The notes under the pieces are model-generated. The model searched no databases, was not told where the DNA came from, and was given only the letters and a program-made list of their open reading frames with translations. 11,373 bases of DNA. Source: CAWBKV01 sp041946675. Its GTDB lineage: Archaea > Halobacteriota > Methanosarcinia > Methanotrichales > Methanotrichaceae. Positions 6,727-11,373 of this stretch are shown here, piece by piece (position 1 is the stretch's first letter; every line of letters starts with the position of its first letter). The DNA is taken from positions 1-11,373 of the forward strand of contig JBHGAU010000079.1 in NCBI GenBank assembly GCA_041946675.1, in the 5' to 3' direction. The position numbers and the translations under genes were made by a program.

Positions 6727-6736
6727 ATTATATAAA
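6727..6736 (-). promoter_or_regulatory. TATA box for the PLD-methyltransferase operon
   Basis: Minus-strand TTTATATAAT is a near-consensus archaeal TATA box. Transcription would start near 6705-6708, giving a leader of about 7-10 nt, consistent with the lack of a clear Shine-Dalgarno sequence before the ATG at 6698. Confidence 0.6.
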
Positions 6737-6798
6737 GATAACGTGATAGATAATTGGGCCTGAATATCGATTTAAATTCTAGTGGAGTTTAGAGCACG

Positions 6799-6861
6799 TT
6801 CACCACATAGATGCCAAGGGATTTTAATATTATTATTTTTCCGCTGTTTCCCTGTGGTGAA
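6799..6861. repeat. 9-bp inverted repeat TTCACCACA / TGTGGTGAA
   Basis: Perfect arms at 6799-6807 and 6853-6861 are separated by 45 bp of mostly AT-rich sequence. They lie in the non-coding gap between the PLD operon promoter and the end of the psp operon. The word resembles a TTCACCACAGAG-type sequence I recall from intergenic DNA of many prokaryotes. It may be a decayed dispersed repeat or a binding site. Confidence 0.5.
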
Positions 6862-6889
6862 GTCATAGATAACTGCCCTGCCAACGCCA

Positions 6890-6912
6890 AACAGCAAATA
6901 GCCGAAAAATGG
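6890..6912 (-). terminator. Possible T-rich terminator of the psp operon
   Basis: Just past the pspAA stop the minus strand reads CCATTTTTCGGCTATTTGC, with T-runs of the kind that end archaeal transcription. There is no strong hairpin, so the call rests on the T-runs and position only. Confidence 0.3.
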
Positions 6913-6929
6913 ATAACAGAGAAGTCTTC

Positions 6930-7208
6930 CTAATCTTCAATCAGCCCATATCCTTTGAAAACGCCTTTTGCTTCCTCAAAAGTCAGGTCCTTTGGCGGAA
7001 CTATGATATCTGATTTGACTATCTCTTTGGGGTCCAGAGGCTTTCCGTTCTCTTTTACGGCTGATATCAGCTTTGTGAGATCCTCTTTGTACTCTTTCTG
7101 CCTTCCCTGGCTCACATGATCTACTATGCGGTTATCAATGGCATTGAGTTGGTCCAGCAGGCAGCTATCCACCTCGTATTGACCCTCTCCCATTATTCTG
7201 ATGATCAT
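6930..7208 (-). CDS. PspA-associated protein, PspAA type
   Basis: The 92-residue product starts MIIRIMGEGQYEVDSCLLDQL and continues LNAIDNRIVDHV, matching the small PspAA domain I know from archaeal and actinobacterial PspA neighbourhoods. It is soluble, with no signal or membrane segment, and has an N-terminal beta-hairpin-like part followed by helices. The ATG overlaps the pspA stop codon as ATGA (7205-7208), a sign of translational coupling. The family is taken to be a partner of PspA in membrane-stress maintenance; its biochemical role is not established. Confidence 0.8.
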   Translation of the reverse strand: MIIRIMGEGQYEVDSCLLDQLNAIDNRIVDHVSQGRQKEYKEDLTKLISAVKENGKPLDPKEIVKSDIIVPPKDLTFEEAKGVFKGYGLIED

Positions 7209-7900
7209 TTTCCGGCCTCCCGCTTGAGCCTTGCCAGCTCTTCATCTACGGTTCCTTTGGCTTTAGTCTTGGCAAGCTCCTTCTCGATCTGGTCTCCTCC
7301 CGAATAGTCTTCGAGAGTTCCAGATTCAAGAAGCTCATCCAGAGCTGCAGATCTGGCTTTCATCTGATCGGTCTTATCCTCTGCTCTCTGAACGGCAAGG
7401 CCGACATCTGCCATCTCCTCGCTTATTCCAGTGACTGATTCAGTAACTTTGACCTGTGCCTCAGCAGCCGAATATTGGGCCTTGATTGTCTCCTTCTTTG
7501 CCCTGAATGATTCAACTTTTGTAGCAAGGCGGCTCTCTGCAGCCATAAGCTTCTGTTGCTCATTATTCAGATCTGCAATCTGCTGATCAAGGCTTGCAGC
7601 CTGCGCTTGTAGGCTTACCTTCCGCTCCAGGGCCATCCTGGCGAGATCGTCCCTGTTGGAGTTGACTGCCTCCTTTGCCTGTGCATCAAGGTTGTTTATG
7701 TTCTCAGCAAGCCTTGCCTTTTGTAGCTCCAGCCGCTTCTTGGAGGTTGCGACCTCTGCAACGCCGCGCTTAACGTTCTGCAATAGATCAAGCTGCTTTT
7801 CATAAGAATAGTCGAGAGTCTCTCTGGGATCCTCGAATCTATTCATAATCTTGTTCATCTTGGCGCCTACCACTGTGCTCATGCGATTGAGCAGTCCCAT
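7205..7900 (-). CDS. pspA: PspA/Vipp1 (IM30, ESCRT-III-like) membrane-maintenance protein
   Basis: PspA/Vipp1 proteins assemble into helical or ring polymers on the inner face of the membrane and protect it under stress. The 231-residue product begins with the amphipathic helix MGLLNRMSTVVGAKMNKIMNRF (split over residues 1-22), then the conserved EDP element (about 23-25) and long coiled-coil helices rich in Ala, Lys, Glu and Gln (about 26-190). The C-terminal part (about 190-231) is charged. The length is normal for the family. The ATG at 7900 follows GGAGATGA about eight bases upstream. It is the first gene of a two-gene operon with pspAA. The classical bacterial partners PspB, PspC and PspF are not visible, so regulation must differ; the dyad at 7970-8005 is the obvious candidate site. 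Confidence 0.93.
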   Translation of the reverse strand: MGLLNRMSTVVGAKMNKIMNRFEDPRETLDYSYEKQLDLLQNVKRGVAEVATSKKRLELQKARLAENINNLDAQAKEAVNSNRDDLARMALERKVSLQAQAASLDQQIADLNNEQQKLMAAESRLATKVESFRAKKETIKAQYSAAEAQVKVTESVTGISEEMADVGLAVQRAEDKTDQMKARSAALDELLESGTLEDYSGGDQIEKELAKTKAKGTVDEELARLKREAGK

Positions 7901-7956
7901 AGTATGTTCATCTCCTTCGCTGGTAAGATTAAGTTTAGTTATTAGAGTCCTTTGAA

Positions 7957-7966
7957 AGTATTTATC
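7957..7966 (-). promoter_or_regulatory. Putative pspA TATA box
   Basis: Minus-strand GATAAATACT would set the transcription start near 7935, leaving a leader of about 35 nt that includes the GGAGATGA site. The dyad at 7970-8005 begins only a few bases upstream and overlaps the position where a BRE would be. Confidence 0.45.
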
Positions 7967-7969
7967 TTT

Positions 7970-8005
7970 AATTGAATACCCACAGCTGGCTGCAGGTATT
8001 CAATT
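7970..8005. promoter_or_regulatory. 36-bp dyad upstream of pspA, possible operator
   Basis: AATTGAATACC (7970-7980) and GGTATTCAATT (7995-8005) are perfect 11-bp inverted arms. The 14-bp spacer itself contains CAGC-TG-GCTG (7983-7992), extending the symmetry. It sits between the small gene ending at 8045 and the pspA TATA box. An operator for a dimeric regulator of the psp operon is the preferred reading. A terminator for the upstream gene is the alternative, but no T-run follows on the minus strand. Confidence 0.6.
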
Positions 8006-8044
8006 GAAAATAAAAGGGATGAATAAATCATCCCAATTAAAAGT

Positions 8045-8311
8045 CTACACCGATCGGATGAACAGTCCACCGGCAGAAGGCCTAATTGATACCCTATCGG
8101 ATTGCAGCAGAATCGAGAGGCTTGGCGGCAAAAGGAGTCTTCCTACGCCCTTGTCGTTTACTTCATATTTCAGTAGCCATTCATCTTTGGGATTATATGG
8201 ACGTCCTCCACCATAGTCCATGCCGCTCGCATCCTGCCTGAAGCTTTCAGTCTTAATAGCTGAATCGTTGTGCGGGTTATCCTTTACTGCCTTCTTTGAA
8301 TTTGACCTCAA
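8045..8311 (-). CDS. Small hypothetical protein, remote AbrB-like C-terminus
   Basis: I do not recognise this gene. The 88-residue product from TTG at 8311 is chosen because GGAGGTC (8318-8324) lies six bases upstream. The open frame extends further, to a TTG at 8359, but without a ribosome site. Residues 1-45 are polar and probably disordered (MRSNSKKAVKDNPHND, later GMDYGGGRPYNP). Residues 47-88 read KYEVNDKGVGRLLLPPSLS and end SDRVSIRPSAGGLFIRSV. This recalls the swapped-hairpin AbrB/MraZ pattern of strand, KGR, hydrophobic-Pro, helix, D-x-V-x-I, then G-hydrophobic-x-I. That resemblance is by eye only. The gene lies directly upstream of the psp operon on the same strand, with the 36-bp dyad between them. 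Confidence 0.55.
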   Translation of the reverse strand: MRSNSKKAVKDNPHNDSAIKTESFRQDASGMDYGGGRPYNPKDEWLLKYEVNDKGVGRLLLPPSLSILLQSDRVSIRPSAGGLFIRSV

Positions 8312-8355
8312 CTTTCCGACCTCCAAACTCAATTGTATGCTCCCTAACCCACCCA

Positions 8356-8426
8356 CCAATTTTAATCCGTCTTTTGGGTTCGGAGTTTTCTTAGGAATTG
8401 GTCTATATTTACAACATATTTAAAAA
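8356..8426 (-). promoter_or_regulatory. Candidate promoter region of the small hypothetical gene
   Basis: Two minus-strand boxes are plausible. ATTAAAAT (8359-8366) would start transcription near 8337, about 26 nt before the TTG at 8311. TTTAAATA within 8415-8426 is closer to consensus but gives a leader of about 80 nt. The nearer box supports the shorter start of the gene. Confidence 0.35.
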
Positions 8427-8547
8427 TTTTGGGATACTCGCAGAGTTAGCCCTTAGTGTATTTGCCTATCATATTATTATGATGATATTCAAATTGATCG
8501 AATGATCGAGACTATTTGAAGCTTATCATGATATCGATTTTAATAGT

Positions 8548-8907
8548 TTACAAATTATCAGGTGGACATCTCATCATATTGATATATCCTTTCAGCTGTG
8601 CAATCTCCTTTGCCACTGTTGGCTTCCAGTCCTCATCAACCAAAATCTCCCAGGCTTCGCCGCGCTTCCCAAAGCTTAGAAGCTCATCGAGAGTACATAG
8701 GCCCGAGGCAATTCCATCGCTTTTATTCTCAAAGAACCCGAAGAACCTCTTATTTATGGGTCCGTACTCTGCAAGGTACCAGTGCATCTTCTTATGATTC
8801 CAGAGATGCAGGTAAATCCGTTCTTCGCCTATACAGAAATGATCATCATTGATCATCGGCAGCTTCTCGAAATCCTTCAAGCTAAAATCCTTCAATCTTC
8901 GGCTCAT
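8548..8907 (-). CDS. Hypothetical protein, DUF2958-like
   Basis: The 119-residue product has the pattern EKLPMI, WYLAEYGPINKRFFGFF, GLCTLDELLSFG and a terminal VDEDWKP. This recalls DUF2958 (LP-x-L, WYI-x-E, FG, G-x-x-SLSEL, x-RD-x-x-F-x-P). The order of conserved aromatic and acidic blocks fits; the match is by eye. There is no signal peptide or membrane segment. DUF2958 genes are often carried on mobile or accessory DNA, but nothing mobile is seen here. The ATG at 8907 has no Shine-Dalgarno sequence and lies about seven bases after the predicted transcription start, so the mRNA is nearly leaderless. A second ORF on the other strand here is a shadow. Confidence 0.7.
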   Translation of the reverse strand: MSRRLKDFSLKDFEKLPMINDDHFCIGEERIYLHLWNHKKMHWYLAEYGPINKRFFGFFENKSDGIASGLCTLDELLSFGKRGEAWEILVDEDWKPTVAKEIAQLKGYINMMRCPPDNL

Positions 8908-8935
8908 ATGTAATCATACAGGAGTATAACTACCA

Positions 8936-8943
8936 TTTATAAA
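8936..8943 (-). promoter_or_regulatory. TATA box of the DUF2958-like gene
   Basis: TTTATAAA is a perfect palindromic archaeal TATA box. Its centre is about 33 bp from the ATG at 8907, so transcription would start around 8912-8915 with a leader of only a few bases. Confidence 0.55.
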
Positions 8944-9076
8944 TCGATTACCTTAAGAAGGATTAGTTGTGCAGATTGAGAAATATATCCTTATGCTGAT
9001 AGATCTAGAGCTGATATAGGATAGGATCTCAATCTTTTTCGAGTGAATAATTAACAATTGAGGATATAAAGGCAAT

Positions 9077-9086
9077 AAATTTAAAT
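9077..9086 (+). promoter_or_regulatory. TATA box of the glycosyltransferase gene
   Basis: AAATTTAAAT lies about 35 bp before the ATG at 9118. Transcription would start near 9107-9110, giving a leader under about 12 nt, in keeping with the missing Shine-Dalgarno sequence. Confidence 0.55.
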
Positions 9087-9117
9087 GTGTTAAAAGCCTA
9101 CAACATTTATAAGATTC

Positions 9118-10170
9118 ATGAAGATCTTACAAGTTACCCCTTATTTTCCCCCGCATGTGGGAGGCGTAGAGTACCATGTCAAAGGCTTGGCGGATGGTTT
9201 GATCAAAAGAGGCTATAATGTGGGAGTAGCCTCATCCTGCGGAAGATACAGCGATTTTGTGCACATTCCAAGCATCGATCTATGCTATGCCCCCCTTCCG
9301 CTGAAAAAGTTTCCGAAATGCAAAGCCGATATATATCACAGCCATGTTCCAAGCCCAATATTTGCCTTCATGCTCAGGAAGGCTGCTCCTCATGTGGTAA
9401 CATATCACAATGATGTTATCTTTCCAATGAGGTTGAATGGTTTTCGCTACCCAACGCACTTGGGCAAATCAATGGAATGGCTTAACGGCAAGATTATCAA
9501 GCCCGTGCTGGATGAGGCTGAAATCATAATTGCAACCACCAAAAGCTACGCAGAGACCTCATCAGTGCTTAAAAATTATCTTCACAAGACGAGGATTGTT
9601 CCTAATGCCATAGATGTATCGCTCTATCCACCAACTGATGAAAAGGAGAACTATATCGTCTACGCAGGAAGGCTTGTCAGCTATAAGGGAGTTGAAACGC
9701 TGCTTGATGCCATGAAGATCGTTCAGGCAAAAGAGGATTTACGTCTCATATTGATTGGAGATGGCTATGATAAAGACCGTCTTGAGAGAATGGCAGCAAA
9801 GATGGGCGTAATAGCCGAGTTCACTGGAAGGGTGCTTCATAACAGATTCATAGATCTCATATCCAGGGCCGAGGTATTGGTGCTTCCCACAACTAATCGC
9901 CTGGAGGCATTCGGCATAGTGCTTCTTGAGGCGATGGCATGTAAGACGCCGGTATTGGCCTACGATACTCCTGGCGTCAATGAGGTTGCCATGGATGGCG
10001 GAATGGTATATTCCAGCACCGATGAGCTTGCTGAGAAGATTATTGAGCTTCATTCAAATAGACCACTGAGGAGATCGCTCGGGCAGAGCGGGAGAGCGGC
10101 TGTTGAGGCAAAATACTCGTGGGGTAGTGTGCTGGATAAGATTGAATCGATCTATAGAGAGGTTACATAA
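9118..10170 (+). CDS. GT4-family glycosyltransferase (GT-B fold)
   Basis: A retaining glycosyltransferase that would transfer a sugar from a nucleotide-sugar donor, acting in the cytoplasm at the membrane. The 350-residue product starts MKILQVTPYFPPHVGGVEYH, the classical N-terminal Gly-rich loop of the family. It has a linker near 160-180 and the donor-binding C-terminal half: VYAGRLVSYKG (181-191), LILIGDGYD (210-218), then EAFGIVLLE (263-271) with the E-x7-E motif, followed by AMACKTPVLAYDTPGVNEV. All key residues are present. Donor and acceptor cannot be read from sequence. The next gene codes for an AglD/UPF0104-type membrane protein, so a role in glycan or glycolipid assembly for the surface (N-glycosylation or lipid-linked sugar) is likely. 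Confidence 0.93.
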   Translation: MKILQVTPYFPPHVGGVEYHVKGLADGLIKRGYNVGVASSCGRYSDFVHIPSIDLCYAPLPLKKFPKCKADIYHSHVPSPIFAFMLRKAAPHVVTYHNDVIFPMRLNGFRYPTHLGKSMEWLNGKIIKPVLDEAEIIIATTKSYAETSSVLKNYLHKTRIVPNAIDVSLYPPTDEKENYIVYAGRLVSYKGVETLLDAMKIVQAKEDLRLILIGDGYDKDRLERMAAKMGVIAEFTGRVLHNRFIDLISRAEVLVLPTTNRLEAFGIVLLEAMACKTPVLAYDTPGVNEVAMDGGMVYSSTDELAEKIIELHSNRPLRRSLGQSGRAAVEAKYSWGSVLDKIESIYREVT

Positions 10171-10322
10171 AACTGTACTTCGTTAACGTTGGGTTTTGTG
10201 CTCATCTAATCTATTTTTCTTAGCTATCTCTTCTGGCCCTCCGAAAGATTGATTGATTATGCCTCCGTTAGATACCCAAACTCGCTGGATACTTGCAACT
10301 TCAGCATCTGGTAGGAGGCCAT
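10171..10322. other. Gap between glycosyltransferase and membrane-protein genes
   Basis: These 152 bp hold a T-rich stretch (CTATTTTTCT, 10211-10220) that could partly end transcription of the glycosyltransferase gene. No clear TATA box for the next gene is seen, so partial read-through is plausible. The in-frame extension upstream to the TTG at 10293 lies in this gap but is not preferred. Confidence 0.4.
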
Positions 10323-11321
10323 TTGATATTGAATCTCAAGGACGACAGGGTCAGGCAGGTGCTTCTCGCTGTAATAATAAGTATAGCTGCTATCATTGTA
10401 ATACTGAAGTTCACCAATACAAGCATAACTTATCAAGCGCTATCAAAGGCGGATATCAGGTATGTGCTTCTTGCCCTATTCTTGCATGTTTTCTCTTGGG
10501 TCTTCTGGTCTTTGAGGATTCAGATTCTTGCCGCGCTCGCAGGACATAAAATAACCTTTAACCTTGCTTTTAGGACGACCTTAGCATCCAACTTTCTGGC
10601 TGCAATGACGCCATCATCCGCAGGAGGCGAGCCTTTGAGGATCAAGATGCTCGCAGATGACGGCATGAGCTATGGAAGCGCAACGGCGGTGGTCATTGTG
10701 GAGCGGCTCCTGGACAGCCTCTTCTTTGTAGCGGCGCTTGCTGTGTGTCTATTTCTATCCGATTTCATTACAGGCTTTGGGCTGAAGATTGGCGGGGTGT
10801 TCCTGGCATTGCTCGTCCTGGAAATGGTATTTCTCTGGGAGCTTATCAAGCAGCCTGACAGGATAGAGCGATTGATGGGCTGGATCAGGAAAAAAGCCGG
10901 AGGAAGAAAAATTGTTGATAGAATAGAGGAAGAGCTCTGGCTCTTCAGAGAGGCCAGCATCAGACTCGCTCATGAGTCGCAGAGGCAGATACCTGTGATG
11001 GTAATGGTTACGATAATACTATGGATGTGCGAGTTTCTTGTTCCCTCCGTGCTTCTTGTGAGTTTAAGCCAAAGTCCTGATTTTCTTTATTCCATCACAG
11101 CCCAGATAATATTGGTAATAATAACTCTGGCACCGCTCACTCCCGGAAGCAGCGGTGTAGTGGAGTTCAGCATGAGCTACATCTATTCGATGTTCGTTCC
11201 GAGCTATCTTATAGGTGTTCTCGTGGCGTTATGGAGGCTCATAACTTACTTTGTCAATCTTGTTGTGGGGGCTGTGTTCGTAGGATTATCGCTAAATCGC
11301 AAAGCTAAGAATAAGACGTGA
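10323..11321 (+). CDS. UPF0104/AglD-type integral membrane protein
   Basis: This belongs to the family of polytopic proteins related to the lysylphosphatidylglycerol synthase membrane domain and archaeal AglD-associated regions; some members are flippase-like. From TTG at 10323 the product has 332 residues. Typical sites are PSSAGGEPLRIKML, VVIVERLLD and LTPGSSGVVEF near the C-terminal third. About seven to eight membrane segments are visible, for example RQVLLAVIISIAAIIVILKF near the start and YLIGVLVALWRLITYFVNLV near the end, with a charged loop in the middle (KKAGGRKIVDRIEEE). AGGAGG (10313-10318) lies 4 bases before TTG 10323 and 10 before TTG 10329, so either is likelier than TTG 10293. 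Substrate unknown; glycolipid or polyprenol transport is inference from the neighbouring glycosyltransferase. Confidence 0.87.
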   Translation: MILNLKDDRVRQVLLAVIISIAAIIVILKFTNTSITYQALSKADIRYVLLALFLHVFSWVFWSLRIQILAALAGHKITFNLAFRTTLASNFLAAMTPSSAGGEPLRIKMLADDGMSYGSATAVVIVERLLDSLFFVAALAVCLFLSDFITGFGLKIGGVFLALLVLEMVFLWELIKQPDRIERLMGWIRKKAGGRKIVDRIEEELWLFREASIRLAHESQRQIPVMVMVTIILWMCEFLVPSVLLVSLSQSPDFLYSITAQIILVIITLAPLTPGSSGVVEFSMSYIYSMFVPSYLIGVLVALWRLITYFVNLVVGAVFVGLSLNRKAKNKT

Positions 11322-11326
11322 CTACT

Positions 11327-11346
11327 CCCCTCACTGAAGTGAGGGG
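11327..11346. repeat. Perfect hairpin with TGAA loop downstream of the last gene
   Basis: CCCCTCAC (11327-11334) and GTGAGGGG (11339-11346) pair around TGAA, five bases after the final stop codon. The T-run expected of a bacterial terminator is missing. The architecture matches the hairpin at 13-32. It may be a terminator or mRNA-stabilising stem, or an IS200/IS605-type end, with the rest of the element outside the window. Confidence 0.5.
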
Positions 11347-11373
11347 CATCTAGCTTCATGCAGAGATTGTAGT

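Noticed and set aside
8004..8423. Two plus-strand frames opposite the small hypothetical gene
   Set aside because: The minus-strand gene has a good Shine-Dalgarno sequence and plausible promoter; the plus frames lack both, and one begins in the pspA dyad.
8468..8483. ATCATA-TTAT-TATGAT inverted repeat and ATGATGA box-C-like word
   Set aside because: AT-rich and short; no matching box D, C' or D' was found at suitable spacing for a C/D box RNA.
10253..10549. 98-codon frame overlapping the start of the membrane-protein gene
   Set aside because: Shadow frame of the UPF0104-type gene, Cys-rich nonsense composition.
1..11373. CRISPR array, tRNA, rRNA, toxin-antitoxin or defence island
   Set aside because: No regular spaced repeats, cloverleaf-like sequence, rRNA core words or recognisable defence proteins. 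The HKD protein alone is not enough to call a defence system.

Overview
The window looks like a stretch of a methanogenic archaeon's chromosome, most likely order Methanosarcinales and possibly Methanothrix (Methanosaeta) or a relative. The evidence is a transcription factor B that closely follows the Methanosarcinales type, a Gar1 H/ACA RNP protein directly upstream of it, an archaeal NOG1-like GTPase, a protein I recognise as the methanogen family DUF1699, archaeal TATA boxes about 25 bp before likely transcription starts, several probably near-leaderless genes, and frequent TTG/GTG starts. The order assignment is recognition by reading, not a database result.

Layout. 1-84 may hold the last codons of a truncated gene, but a strong hairpin lies inside it. 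152-2100 holds two secreted proteins in a row. Each has a signal peptide, a long low-complexity Gln/Gly/Ser/Pro-rich linker and a C-terminal beta-rich or aromatic-rich domain. Each is followed by a hairpin with the same core, GGCTTATGCC. 2247-3523 (minus) is a gar1-tfb operon with overlapping genes. It is divergent from the NOG1-like GTPase gene (3644-4567, plus), whose 3' end overlaps the convergent DUF1699 gene by 17 bp. 4953-5345 is an AT-rich gap with no convincing gene.

5346-6698 (minus) is a two-gene unit with no gap between the genes: a membrane-anchored coiled-coil protein with one phospholipase-D (HKD) motif, then a HemK-related/Mtq2-type methyltransferase. 6930-7900 (minus) is an archaeal envelope-stress pair, PspA/Vipp1 followed by a PspAA-type partner with a 4-bp overlap. 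An 11+11 bp dyad lies just upstream of the predicted pspA TATA box. Upstream of that is a small minus-strand gene (8045-8311) whose C-terminus weakly resembles an AbrB-like DNA-binding hairpin, then a DUF2958-like hypothetical gene (8548-8907, minus). 9118-11321 (plus) holds a GT4-family glycosyltransferase and an AglD/UPF0104-type integral membrane protein, probably both acting on surface glycans or glycolipids. The window ends in another strong hairpin with a TGAA loop.

Taken together, the region mixes core information-processing genes (TFB, Gar1, GTPase, release-factor-type methyltransferase) with cell-envelope genes (secreted matrix-like proteins, PspA system, glycosyltransferase and membrane protein). 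I see no CRISPR array, tRNA, rRNA or intact transposase. The most interesting unexplained signals are the dyads placed at or next to predicted TATA boxes of gar1, DUF1699 and pspA, and the small uncharacterised gene beside psp.
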